Source of the DNA: Bacillus spizizenii TU-B-10
Lineage (GTDB): Bacteria > Bacillota > Bacilli > Bacillales > Bacillaceae
Reading direction: 5' to 3'
Assembly (NCBI RefSeq): GCF_000227465.1
Contig: NC_016047.1
Location: 2,522,857-2,586,856 of the forward strand
DNA: 64,000 nt
Numbering within the stretch: the stretch's first letter is position 1; the number at the start of each line of letters is the position of its first letter. Shown in pieces: positions 55,670 through 64,000 of this stretch. Under the pieces are notes generated by a model. That model did not search any database. It was given only the letters and a program-made list of their open reading frames with translations, and was not told where the DNA came from. The translations under genes were made by a program, and so were the position numbers.

Positions 55670-56788
55670 TAGAAATGCAAATGGATTTGTATCTGTTTCA
55701 GAAACAAAGATAGTTACGTCCAGCTTTTTATCATTGCACATTGACGTCAATTTTCTCGTGACGCCTTCTTTCATGATTTTTTCCGCGTAATGTCCCGGAT
55801 CAACAACATTCAGGCCTAGCATCATCGCATCATGAGCCACATGGAAGTATAAATCTCCTGTGACGTAAACATCGGCGCCCTTTCGTTTCGCATGATGAAT
55901 ATACTTGTTTCCATCTCCGCCTAGAACAGCTACCTTCTTCACCATGCTGTCAGCTTCACCCACCATTCTGACGCCATTCACTTCAAGTTTGTCTTTTACA
56001 AATAAAGCGAATTCCTTGAGCGTCATCTCATTTTTAAGTGTTCCGACACGGCCGAGCCCTTTTTCGGCAGGAGACTGTTCGACAGGATAGATGTCGTAAG
56101 CGACTTCTTCATATGGATGGCTTTTTATCATTGCATGTATAACACCTTTTTCGATGCTTTTAGGAAACACAGTCTCTAGCCTAACTTCATGAACAAGCTC
56201 AAGCTCTCCCACTTCACCGATAAAAGGCTTGGCGCCATCCAATGGCTTAAAGCTGCCGATTCCTTCAGATGAAAATGCGCAATGGCTGTATTCGCCGATA
56301 TGGCCGGCTCCCGCATTTCCAAGCGCTGTTCTGACCTGCTCTTCATATTCCTTCGGCACGTATACGGCCAGCTTTTTCAGAGGATCAGTATAAGTAGGCA
56401 CCAACACCTCTGTTTCACTCAGCTCTAATGCTTCAGCAAGCAAGTCATTGACGCCGCCGTCTGCAATGTCTAAATTTGTGTGAGCTGCATAAACAGCGAT
56501 ATCATGCTTCAAACACTTTTCAATTAACCTTCCGGCAGGCTGATCTGTTGAAATATGCTTTAGCGGCCTGAAAATAGGAGGATGGTGTGCAATAATCAAA
56601 TCAACCTCTTTTTCAATCGCTTCATCGATAACACTCTCCAACACATCAAGTGTAACCATCACATTTTTAATCGGTTTGTTTAAGGTGCCGATTTGCAGGC
56701 CGATTTTATCGCCTTCGACCGCATAGGCTTTCGGGGAAAATTGTTCAAACAGCTGGATGATCTGCTGCCCATTTACGCTTTTAGCCAT
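55667..56788 (-). CDS. yqfO: Nif3-family protein YqfO
   Basis: A 373-residue Nif3/GTP cyclohydrolase I type 2-like protein. Two Nif3 halves are separated by a PII-like inserted domain (about residues 125-230). Dimetal ligands are visible in IIAHHPPIF (two His), AHTNLD (Asp), and GDLYFHVAHDA (His). Activity is unknown despite the old GTP cyclohydrolase label. It overlaps trmK by 8 bases and is cotranscribed with it. Confidence 0.92.
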   Translation of the reverse strand: MAKSVNGQQIIQLFEQFSPKAYAVEGDKIGLQIGTLNKPIKNVMVTLDVLESVIDEAIEKEVDLIIAHHPPIFRPLKHISTDQPAGRLIEKCLKHDIAVYAAHTNLDIADGGVNDLLAEALELSETEVLVPTYTDPLKKLAVYVPKEYEEQVRTALGNAGAGHIGEYSHCAFSSEGIGSFKPLDGAKPFIGEVGELELVHEVRLETVFPKSIEKGVIHAMIKSHPYEEVAYDIYPVEQSPAEKGLGRVGTLKNEMTLKEFALFVKDKLEVNGVRMVGEADSMVKKVAVLGGDGNKYIHHAKRKGADVYVTGDLYFHVAHDAMMLGLNVVDPGHYAEKIMKEGVTRKLTSMCNDKKLDVTIFVSETDTNPFAFL

Positions 56789-57497
56789 GATCGATAACCT
56801 CCTTTAGCAGCTCTATTCGATCCGCGAGCTCCTTTAATTTCTGTTTATTTTGCTCTGTACTTGCAGCTCGGCTGATCTGTTCATAAATGTTTTGCGTGTG
56901 CTGAAGCTCTTGTGTCCATTTTTTCAAAAAGACAGCACTCTTTTCTTTTGCCAAGAAAGGGCCGACGAGCATACCAGCTGATAATGAAATACCGGCATAA
57001 GCCGCATCTCTGTCTCCCGCTTCGGCGACAAGCACCTCATAGCACTTTCCGTCTTCTTCAAGGATCACTTCATCTGTCAGCGCATATCCTTCTTTATAAA
57101 GCCACTCCCTGATATGAACAGCATGAATATTCGGCTGTAAAATAAGCCGTTCTTTCCCGGTTAATTTGTCTTTACCCGCTTCTAAAATGTGAGCGATCAA
57201 AGATCCGCCCATTCCGGCAATCGTAATGGCATCGGCTTCACCTTTTTTAATGACTTCCAGGCCGTCTCCCTGCCTTACAGAAATGTGCGCGCTTAAGCCT
57301 GATTTTTCTACCTGCCGCTTGGCAGACAAAAACGGGCCGTCTGTTATTTCTCCCGCAATTGCCCCGCTGGCTTTATGATTCAGCACCGCATAACAAGGAA
57401 GGTAAGCGTGGTCAGACCCGATATCGGCCATCACCGCTCCATTCGGTATGTATTCCGCTACTGTTTGCAATCGTTTAGATAATTTTAATTCGTTCAC
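56781..57497 (-). CDS. trmK: tRNA (adenine-22-N1)-methyltransferase TrmK
   Basis: A 238-residue Rossmann-fold SAM methyltransferase that modifies A22 in bacterial tRNAs. The SAM motif is MADIGSDHAYLPCY (about residues 23-36). The catalytic block TIAGMGGSLIAHIL is near residue 91. A C-terminal coiled-coil arm (about residues 185-235) is present as in the family. Its gene overlaps yqfO by 8 bases. Confidence 0.96.
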   Translation of the reverse strand: MNELKLSKRLQTVAEYIPNGAVMADIGSDHAYLPCYAVLNHKASGAIAGEITDGPFLSAKRQVEKSGLSAHISVRQGDGLEVIKKGEADAITIAGMGGSLIAHILEAGKDKLTGKERLILQPNIHAVHIREWLYKEGYALTDEVILEEDGKCYEVLVAEAGDRDAAYAGISLSAGMLVGPFLAKEKSAVFLKKWTQELQHTQNIYEQISRAASTEQNKQKLKELADRIELLKEVIDHG

Positions 57498-57620
57498 TTG
57501 TCATCACAACTTTTCTCCATCATTTTTTCCTTTACTATCATATAAAAAATCAGCCCGGAATCCAAGCTGAGCGAATGATTTTCAGTTTATTTCTTTTGAT
57601 GTGTGTCTACATACGCAGAC

Positions 57621-57657
57621 AAAAATAAAAGGCTGTCGAGAACATCTCGGCGGCCTG
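57621..57657 (-). terminator. Probable terminator of cccA
   Basis: AGGC (with CGAGA) and TCTCG (with GCCT) pair across 57630-57657 with two mismatches on the minus strand, followed by TTTTATTTTT. On the plus strand the same arms pair without mismatch. Confidence 0.65.
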
Positions 57658-57685
57658 AGAACGAATAAGGAGAAAGATAGATTTG

Positions 57686-58048
57686 TTATTTAATTTTTGA
57701 CACCCACTCTGCCATATCATCTAGCTTATCAGCCGGAACAAGACCGGAAGGCATTCCATTGCCACCTTTTTCGATCTTTGTTTTAATCTCACCGACATCT
57801 TTCTTATCCCCTACACCTTTTAAGCTCGGACCTGAAACACCTTCATAATTTTCACCGTGGCACGCGATACAGTTTGCCTTGTAAATATCCTCCGGTGAAG
57901 CGTTTGCATCTTCCTTTTCAGCAGATTTGCTTTCTCCGCCGCTTGCAATCTCCCGAGAGTCATCAAGCCCCTTTACTGATAAAAAGAAAGTTAGACCAAT
58001 TCCTAAAACAGCGATCAATAAAAATGGAATAAGCGGGTTCCATTTCAT
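57686..58048 (-). CDS. cccA: Cytochrome c550 (CccA)
   Basis: A 120-residue membrane-anchored cytochrome c. The N-terminal helix (about residues 7-28) is an uncleaved anchor. A Ser/Glu/Lys linker is followed by the haem domain with CIACH (about residues 60-64), and Met in NGMPSGL is the likely axial ligand. It carries electrons outside the membrane, probably to the caa3 oxidase. Single gene, GGGGGAAGGG RBS. Confidence 0.97.
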   Translation of the reverse strand: MKWNPLIPFLLIAVLGIGLTFFLSVKGLDDSREIASGGESKSAEKEDANASPEDIYKANCIACHGENYEGVSGPSLKGVGDKKDVGEIKTKIEKGGNGMPSGLVPADKLDDMAEWVSKIK

Positions 58049-58374
58049 TTCCCTTCCCCCTTTTTGATCCTTCCCCTATGTAAACACTTCTAATTCTAAC
58101 TTAATTTTACAAAAAGTAAATGGATTGCTATACAAAAGTTTTTTATTCACACTTTATACAAAATTGAATAGAAACATGCCTATTTCTCTGATATCCTTTT
58201 TATTCTATTGTATAATGTATTGTATACGCTTACAATAGAAAATATGGAATCATATTTGAAATTTTTCGTCACAATGTCCATTTGCAAATGACATCATTTT
58301 TCAGTAAAATAAAGGCATATTATCCATATATCTTTTTGAAAAAAGAAGAACGGATCTGCAAGACCCGTTCCATC
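58049..58374. other. Gap between cccA and sigA
   Basis: This 326-base AT-rich stretch contains the cccA promoter region, the sigA terminator at 58335-58370 and a perfect 10-base inverted repeat with an 18-base spacer (58203-58212 and 58231-58240, TTCTATTGTA / TACAATAGAA). I see no reading frame. Several TATA-rich -10-like sequences prevented a clear promoter call. Confidence 0.6.
58335..58370 (-). terminator. Terminator of the yqxD-dnaG-sigA operon
   Basis: GAACGGATC (58348-58356) and GACCCGTTC (58362-58370) form a 9-bp stem (one G-U); TTCTTTTTT follows on the minus strand. Confidence 0.85.
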
Positions 58375-59490
58375 TTATTCGAGAAAATCTTTCAAACGTT
58401 TACTTCTGCTAGGATGTCTTAGTTTCCGCAACGCTTTGGCTTCGATTTGTCGAATACGCTCTCTCGTTACTCCAAATACCTTGCCGACCTCTTCTAATGT
58501 TCTTGTACGGCCATCATCAAGACCGAATCGAAGACGCAATACATTTTCTTCACGATCAGTTAACGTATCAAGTACATCTTCCAGCTGCTCTTTCAATAGC
58601 TCATATGCGGCGTGGTCTGAAGGTGAAGTTGCTTCCTGGTCTTCAATGAAATCACCAAGATGCGAATCATCCTCTTCACCGATCGGTGTTTCCAGCGATA
58701 CCGGCTCTTGTGCAATCTTTAAGATTTCGCGTACTTTTTCAGGTGTTAAATCCATATCTTCCGCAATTTCTTCAGGTGTTGGTTCTCTGCCTAAATCTTG
58801 CAGTAATTGACGCTGCACACGGATTAATTTATTAATGGTTTCAACCATATGAACGGGAATCCGGATCGTTCTCGCCTGATCGGCAATGGCGCGAGTAATT
58901 GCCTGTCTGATCCACCACGTAGCATACGTACTGAATTTATAACCTTTGCGGTAATCAAATTTTTCAACGGCTTTCATCAGACCCATGTTACCTTCCTGGA
59001 TCAGGTCAAGGAACAGCATTCCGCGCCCGACATACCGTTTTGCGATACTGACAACAAGCCGCAGGTTCGCTTCAGCCAATCTGCGTTTAGATTCTTCGTC
59101 ACCCTCCTCAATCTTTTGAGCGTAGGCGATTTCTTCTTTTGCAGAAAGAAGGTTAACCCGGCCGATTTCCTTTAGATACATACGAACTGGGTCATTGATT
59201 TTGACGCCAGGCGGTACACTTAGGTCATTAAGGTCAAATTCTTCTTCGGCTTTGGCAAGCTGCTGAATATTAGGATCTTCTGTTTCTTCATTCTCACTAA
59301 TTAATTCAACACCTTGTTCACCTAAAAATTCATAATACTCATCCATTTGGTCTGATTCAATTTCAAAGCTGGACATACGCTCGGCAATTTCTTCATATGT
59401 CAAAACGCCACGTTTTTTACCAGACTCTGTTAATTGCTCTTTTACTTGGTCGAATGTTAATTCTGTCTCGTGGGTTTGTTTATCAGCCAT
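58375..59490 (-). CDS. sigA: Primary sigma factor SigA (RpoD)
   Basis: The 371-residue vegetative sigma-70 factor. Region 1.1 is at the acidic N-terminus, region 1.2 at [16 protein letters not shown], regions 2.1-2.4 at [20 protein letters not shown] through [18 protein letters not shown], region 3 follows, and the region 4.2 helix-turn-helix is [20 protein letters not shown]. The start MADKQTHE has AAGGAGGGATCC upstream. It is the last gene of the macromolecular synthesis operon, 198 bases after dnaG. Confidence 0.98.
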
Positions 59491-59688
59491 TATGGATCCC
59501 TCCTTCCAAAGCTTGCAACGAATTCTATAAGCGGTATGATTCTTATTCGGTCCATTCAGGCGTTTTCTATGTGAACTGCCTTTAACAATGTGCGAATAAT
59601 GAAATGACAATTCATGATGAGGTTAAGCGATCTATTTGCTCCTCCGCAAGGAATCATTGCCAATAAATGCTTCTCACCGGTTTTCCAG

Positions 59689-61500
59689 TTATTTTAAAGA
59701 TCGGTTCAATGTAACGATTTCTTGAGCCAGAGAAGCAGCTCTCAAAAAATCTTTTTGCCTTTCGGCTTCGGCTCTTTCCGCCTCTTTTTCTTTTATCATT
59801 GACCAATTTCTTTGATTCAACACTTTTTTTACATAATCTGATAACTCGGCTTCGCTGAGCTCTTGATTAATCTGAAGCATTAATATATCAGACAAGAGCT
59901 GGCTAATTTGATCATCCGTCACCCTGGCCATCAGATGCTGAGGCGTCAGCTCGGCACCTTCTTCATAAAAAGCGAAAAGATAGGCGGCTAATGCGCGGTG
60001 CTCATCAATATTAAATTGAAAGCCTACCCGGTCAATCACTTTTTTGATAACGCTCCGATCTCGAAGCATGTGGGCGAGTAACAGCCTTTCTGCATTTTCA
60101 TACGCCGGGCGCAGACGTTTTTGCCTTGCTTTTGTCGTCAGATGCGCTCGCCGCGTTTTCGTTTCACCGCCACTGTCAGCAGGTTTGTTTTGCTTGCTGA
60201 AAACAGACAGCTGCTCGGTTAAAGACTCCTGTGACAGCGAAAACTCTGAAGCAAGCTGTTTTACATAGACTTCCTGCTCAAGAGACCCTGAAAGCGTGCT
60301 GATTTCTTTCAGTACGTCTTTAATGTAAGCTAAGCGGTCGCCTTCATCAGACAGGTTCTTTCCCTTTCGGAAATATTGCATTTTGAACGCCATTACGGTG
60401 ACACTGGCGTCGATAATGTCGTTTTTAAATTTTTCCCCGCCGAACTTTTTGATGTAATCGTCAGGGTCCAACCCGTCAGGAATCATTGCAACTCTGACTT
60501 TGCAGCCTTTATTTTGCAGAAGATCTGAAGCTTTTAAAGTGGCTTCATAACCGGCTTTATCAGAGTCATAGCAAAGAATGATTTCTTCGACATTTCTTCT
60601 CAGGATCTTGACATGATCATCTGTCAGAGACGTTCCCATCGTGGCTATGCTTTCTTTCACACCCGAGCTTACGGCCGATATGACATCGGCAAATCCTTCA
60701 AATAAGACTGCTCTTTCCTGCTTTCTGATATGAAGGCGGGCCTTATAAAAATTGTAAAGCAGTTTACTTTTATGAAAGAGCGGTGTTTCAGGACTGTTCA
60801 TATACTTAGGCTGCTGGCTGCCAAGAGCCCTGCCAGAGAAAGCAACAACAGACCCGTGGTGATCATGGATCGGAAACATGACGCGGTTTCTGAAACGGTC
60901 AAAATATCCGCTCCCGTCTTCGCGTCTGATCAGGAGACCCGCTTTTTCCATTTGCGCCTCACTAAAGCCTCTCTTTACGAGAAATTTCGTGATGAAGTCC
61001 CAAGAATCAAGAGCATAGCCGATCTGAAATTCATCTATCAGCTCTTTCGTAAAGCCCCTTGAAAGCAGATAATCCAGCGCCTCTTGACCTTCTTTTGTAT
61101 TTATTAACAAATGATGGTAAAATTTCTTTAGGAGCTCATGAGCCTCAGCCATTTTTTGTTCTCCAGAAGATTCTGGCCGGGCTCCGGAATGGACTGTTAT
61201 ATTATCTGGAAAATCAATTTGGTATTTGTCAGCAAGGTGAGAAACCGACTCGGCAAATGAATAGCCTTCCATCTGCCTTAAAAAAGAGAAAACATTGCCG
61301 CCCGCTCCGCAGCCAAAGCAATGAAAAATCTGTTTGTCGGGCGATACGGAAAACGAAGGTGTGCTTTCTCCATGAAAAGGACAGAGTCCAAAGTAGTTTC
61401 GGCCTTGCTTCTTTAATTGAACATAATCACCTATGACTTCAACGATATCTGCCGACTTTTGTACCTGATCCACAATTTCATCTGGTATCCGATTTCCCAT
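59689..61500 (-). CDS. dnaG: DNA primase DnaG
   Basis: A 603-residue primase that makes RNA primers for replication. The N-terminal CHC2 zinc domain has CPFHGE and CFGCGAGG (about residues 41-66). The TOPRIM core follows with EGFADVIS (catalytic Glu, about residue 265) and LCYDSDKAG (Asp-x-Asp). The C-terminal helical part (about residues 450-603) binds the helicase DnaC. It lies between yqxD and sigA. Confidence 0.97.
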   Translation of the reverse strand: MGNRIPDEIVDQVQKSADIVEVIGDYVQLKKQGRNYFGLCPFHGESTPSFSVSPDKQIFHCFGCGAGGNVFSFLRQMEGYSFAESVSHLADKYQIDFPDNITVHSGARPESSGEQKMAEAHELLKKFYHHLLINTKEGQEALDYLLSRGFTKELIDEFQIGYALDSWDFITKFLVKRGFSEAQMEKAGLLIRREDGSGYFDRFRNRVMFPIHDHHGSVVAFSGRALGSQQPKYMNSPETPLFHKSKLLYNFYKARLHIRKQERAVLFEGFADVISAVSSGVKESIATMGTSLTDDHVKILRRNVEEIILCYDSDKAGYEATLKASDLLQNKGCKVRVAMIPDGLDPDDYIKKFGGEKFKNDIIDASVTVMAFKMQYFRKGKNLSDEGDRLAYIKDVLKEISTLSGSLEQEVYVKQLASEFSLSQESLTEQLSVFSKQNKPADSGGETKTRRAHLTTKARQKRLRPAYENAERLLLAHMLRDRSVIKKVIDRVGFQFNIDEHRALAAYLFAFYEEGAELTPQHLMARVTDDQISQLLSDILMLQINQELSEAELSDYVKKVLNQRNWSMIKEKEAERAEAERQKDFLRAASLAQEIVTLNRSLK

Positions 61501-61533
61501 CTTATAACACTCCGTCGTACATTATTCGATGCT

Positions 61534-62028
61534 TTAGTGCAAAATCCCTTCATCGTTCGACAGGATTTTTTGCAGCAGTGTAATAAATCGTTCTCGATCT
61601 TCTTTATTCAATTTTTTAGGCCCTTTGGCGTATATGCCTTTTCTCCTTTGTTTGCCGGAAAAATGACGGCTCTCAAGAGCAAAATCAATCGTGCCCTCTT
61701 TGTAAAGACGCCCTCTTTCCGACATGACGGAGACATTTCTGTTCAACAGCAGGGATGCTAATCCGATGTCCTGCGTCACAACAATATCTCCCGGTTTTAC
61801 GTGATTTGCGATATATAAATCAGCAGCTTCTTTATGAGGATCAACATACTTCCATTTTTCTTCATTGCTTCTCGAAAGCTGATAATGTTCAAATGAAGCG
61901 ACAAAAAGAACTTGAACTTCATACTTGGATGCTGTTTGTAAAATTTCATCTTTTACCGGACAAGCATCTGCATCGACAAAAATCGTCTTTTCTTGTTCAT
62001 TAAGAAGAGTAATTCTCCATCCCTCCAT
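61534..62028 (-). CDS. yqxD: YaiI/YqxD-family protein YqxD
   Basis: A DUF188 (YaiI/YqxD) protein, about 164 residues from this ATG, with a PIN-like nuclease fold predicted for the family. Hallmarks are [13 protein letters not shown] near the start, [21 protein letters not shown] and [12 protein letters not shown]. Its role is unknown. The start is uncertain: AGGAG is close to the ATG at 62028, and a second Shine-Dalgarno-like GGAGGG lies just inside the frame. It is the first gene of the dnaG-sigA operon. Confidence 0.87.
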   Translation of the reverse strand: MEGWRITLLNEQEKTIFVDADACPVKDEILQTASKYEVQVLFVASFEHYQLSRSNEEKWKYVDPHKEAADLYIANHVKPGDIVVTQDIGLASLLLNRNVSVMSERGRLYKEGTIDFALESRHFSGKQRRKGIYAKGPKKLNKEDRERFITLLQKILSNDEGILH

Positions 62029-62253
62029 TAAACTCCTGCATAAAAGCAAGCAAAATCGCACATCCTTTAACATTGCGGACGTATATGAATTTGTCGAAAA
62101 ATTTCCGGGAGAAATTCTTGACATCTTACCCATAATAGTTTATTCGTATCACACGAACCTTAAACCTAAAATTAATCATTTTATCACAATTTTTTATTAT
62201 AATACAAACTTCACAAAGATGCTATTATTTTTCATTATTCCCTTTTGGCATAG

Positions 62254-62282
62254 CCAAAAACCCAGGATAGAGCGTCCTGAGT
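62254..62282 (-). terminator. Terminator of yqfL
   Basis: ACCCAGGA (62260-62267) and TCCTGAGT (62275-62282) form an 8-bp stem (one G-U); GGTTTTTGG follows on the minus strand. It overlaps the yqfL stop. Confidence 0.75.
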
Positions 62283-63094
62283 TACATGTTTTTTGTTTTG
62301 AGATGATGGATAATATTTGCTGTTTCTTCAACCGCTTTATTTGAAACATCAACAACCTGGCATCCGATCCGGTCCACAATCTTTTCGAAATATTCCAGTT
62401 CCTCTTTGATTCTGTTGATATTTGCATAGATCGCTTTGTCATTAAGCCCAAGTGATTTTAACCGTTCTTTTCTGATATGATTCAGTTTATCCGGGCTAAT
62501 CTTTAAGCCTATGCATTTTTTCGGATCAACGTTAAAGAGTTCTTCCGGCGGGTCAACCTCGGGAACAATCGGAACATTGGCAACCTTCAGGCGCTTGTGG
62601 GCGAGATATTGAGACAGCGGTGTTTTAGACGTTCTGGATACCCCGATCAAAACGATATCAGCTTTTAAAATCCCTCTTGGATCACGTCCATCATCGTATT
62701 TTACTGCAAACTCGATAGCCTCCACTTTTTTGAAATAGTCTTCATCAAGCTGGCGCACCCGCCCTGGTTCGTATTTCGCTGTTAAACCGTAGGCTGTTTC
62801 CATTTTATCAATTAACGGGCCGATAATATCATAATATAAAACATTTGCTTTATCCGCTTCGGCAATCAAATATTCTCTGATTTCCGGCACCACTAGTGTG
62901 AAACAAATAATGCCGCCGTCTGCCTTTGCAAGTGAAATCACTTCATTGATAGTGCCTATATCTTCAACATAAGGAATTCTTCTGACATGTGTATCGTCCG
63001 CTGAACCGTTAAATTGGCTGAGCGCTGCTTTTACTACCAATTCAGCCGTTTCACCGACGGAATCCGATACAACATAGATGATGCGGTTATTCAT
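62282..63094 (-). CDS. yqfL: PPDK-regulatory-type kinase/phosphorylase YqfL (DUF299)
   Basis: A 270-residue member of the bifunctional pyruvate phosphate dikinase regulatory protein family. The P-loop-like [16 protein letters not shown] (about residues 149-164) is the nucleotide site. B. subtilis lacks a typical dikinase, and YqfL is known as a positive modulator of CcpN-controlled genes. It follows ccpN by 25 bases on the same strand, which fits that role. Start ATG with GGGGG upstream. Confidence 0.94.
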   Translation of the reverse strand: MNNRIIYVVSDSVGETAELVVKAALSQFNGSADDTHVRRIPYVEDIGTINEVISLAKADGGIICFTLVVPEIREYLIAEADKANVLYYDIIGPLIDKMETAYGLTAKYEPGRVRQLDEDYFKKVEAIEFAVKYDDGRDPRGILKADIVLIGVSRTSKTPLSQYLAHKRLKVANVPIVPEVDPPEELFNVDPKKCIGLKISPDKLNHIRKERLKSLGLNDKAIYANINRIKEELEYFEKIVDRIGCQVVDVSNKAVEETANIIHHLKTKNM

Positions 63095-63119
63095 ATTATC
63101 CCCCCGTTAGTTTGCGATC

Positions 63120-63758
63120 TTATAGGATTTCATTTTCAGATAAACTGACAAGTATTTTTGTCATATTTGTTTTTGTCACTCTGCCGATGACTTCAAAGCC
63201 TTTGTCGGTATCTTTGATGACAGGCAGTGCATCAATTTGTTTTTCTATCAAGTGCTTTGCAATGTCCATCACATAATCCTCGCGTCTGCACACCGTAATA
63301 TTCGGCATCCTTGTCATGATGATGTGAACAGGGACAGATGTAAGCTCCTGCTGGCCTATGCTCGCTCTCAGCAAGTCTTTTCGTGAAAGCACCCCGACTA
63401 AAACAGCATCGCGGTCCACCACAAACAGAGTACCTACATCTTCTAAAAACATGGTGCAAATCGCATCGTAAACAGAAACATTTTCGTGAATCACGACGGG
63501 GATAGATTGAAAGTCTTTCACTTGAAGCTTTTTGAGTTTATCTGCCAAAAGCTGGGTACCGGTTTTCCCAGTGTAGAAATAACCGACTCTCGGGCGCGCC
63601 TCAAGGAATCCTGACATGGTGAGTATGGCTAAATCCGGACGCAATGTTGCCCTGGTTAGGTTCAGCTTTTCTGCAATATGCTCCCCTGTAATCGGCCCGT
63701 TTTCTTTTACAATCTGCAAAATATGTTCTTGCCGTTTATTTAGTTCGATCGTACTCAC
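63120..63758 (-). CDS. ccpN: Gluconeogenesis repressor CcpN
   Basis: A 212-residue repressor of gapB, pckA and the sRNA gene sr1 under glycolytic conditions. The N-terminal winged helix-turn-helix (about residues 4-60) contains ITGEHIAEKLNLTRATLRPD. Two CBS domains follow (about residues 80-135 and 145-205), which bind ATP/ADP. The start is a GTG; two successive GTG codons follow AAGGTG, so the exact one is uncertain. It is cotranscribed with yqfL. Confidence 0.96.
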   Translation of the reverse strand: MSTIELNKRQEHILQIVKENGPITGEHIAEKLNLTRATLRPDLAILTMSGFLEARPRVGYFYTGKTGTQLLADKLKKLQVKDFQSIPVVIHENVSVYDAICTMFLEDVGTLFVVDRDAVLVGVLSRKDLLRASIGQQELTSVPVHIIMTRMPNITVCRREDYVMDIAKHLIEKQIDALPVIKDTDKGFEVIGRVTKTNMTKILVSLSENEIL

Positions 63759-63890
63759 CACCTTTTCACTTCATATCTATGTAAAGAATAATAATCCATA
63801 TTATATCGTAAATATCTTGTAATCAAACAAAAAAACTCATAAATGGGGAAAAGACGATTACCGATCACACAGCAACCGCCTTTTCTCTCT

Positions 63891-64000
63891 TTATTTTACA
63901 ATAAGGGCATTCATATTCGCAAAGGACTTGATCTCATCCGCCAAGCTTACCATTTGCGCCAAACGGTTTGCCTTTAATGTCTCATTATCTGCTATAACCA
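63891..64000 (-). CDS. glyS: Glycyl-tRNA synthetase beta subunit GlyS, C-terminal end (partial)
   Basis: An open frame runs from the window edge to a TAA at 63891-63893. The last residues read NETLKANRLAQMVSLADEIK and then SFANMNALIVK, the typical end of GlyS. The beta subunit carries tRNA-binding parts; its partner GlyQ should lie upstream, outside the window. Only about 36 codons are visible. About 130 bases separate it from ccpN. Confidence 0.88.
   Translation of the reverse strand, partial: VIADNETLKANRLAQMVSLADEIKSFANMNALIVK

Noticed and set aside
57498..57685. Possible small RNA gene between trmK and cccA
   Set aside because: The only structure seen is explained as the cccA terminator, and no promoter stands out.
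59491..59610. N-terminal extension of SigA by 40 codons
   Set aside because: The MADKQTHE start has a good RBS and gives the known SigA length.

Overview
The window is a stretch of a Bacillus subtilis-group chromosome. Gene order and protein sequences match, from memory, the yqhP-to-glyS segment of B. subtilis 168: mntR, gcv operon, sinIR, tapA-sipW-tasA, comG operon, pst operon, sodA, ispG, zur, ispH, sigA-dnaG, ccpN. Small differences in SinI, TasA and IspG, and one extra CBS-domain gene between comGA and yqxL, suggest a close relative or non-168 strain. No prophage, insertion sequence, CRISPR array or transposase was seen. Most genes are core genes on the minus strand.

Layout. 0-10 kb: patatin-like YqhO, manganese regulator MntR, octanoyltransferase LipM, rhodanese YqhL, then the glycine-cleavage genes gcvT-gcvPA-gcvPB under a tandem glycine riboswitch. 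Lipoate attachment (LipM) and glycine cleavage are linked because GcvH is the lipoylated carrier. A divergent SNF2-helicase pair, yqhH-yqhG, follows. 10-13 kb: the biofilm switch sinI-sinR converges on the matrix operon tapA-sipW-tasA, whose promoter region carries paired SinR boxes. 13-18 kb: small genes yqzG and yqzE, then the seven-gene comG competence pseudopilus operon with a ComK box. 18-22.6 kb: a group that looks SigB-linked: a CBS protein, CorA-like YqxL, YqhB, stressosome protein RsbRD, a tRNA-Gln and the Spx-like regulator MgsR. 22.6-34 kb: small conserved genes, a lipoteichoic acid synthase homologue (yqgS), glucokinase, rhomboid protease GluP, 5-formyl-THF cyclo-ligase, ribosomal protein L33 and a glycosyltransferase. 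34-45.7 kb: yqzD-yqzC, the PhoP-controlled pstS-pstC-pstA-pstBA-pstBB phosphate transporter, pbpA, yqgE, sodA, yqgC and yqgB.

45.66-46.89 kb is the one loose-looking part: an AT-rich gap with several inverted repeats, the small secreted protein YqgA and an orphan hairpin. 46.9-57.5 kb holds isoprenoid genes ispG and ispH, zur, nfo, the DEAD-box helicase cshB, the Nif3-like yqfO and tRNA methyltransferase trmK. 57.6-64 kb holds cytochrome c550, the yqxD-dnaG-sigA macromolecular synthesis operon, yqfL-ccpN (control of gluconeogenesis) and the 3' end of glyS.

No clearly new multi-gene system was found. The observations most worth a second look are the extra CBS gene, an in-frame prepilin-like extension of ComGF with no standard start codon, the structured 45.66-46.13 kb gap, and a promoter followed at once by a terminator-like hairpin in front of ispH.
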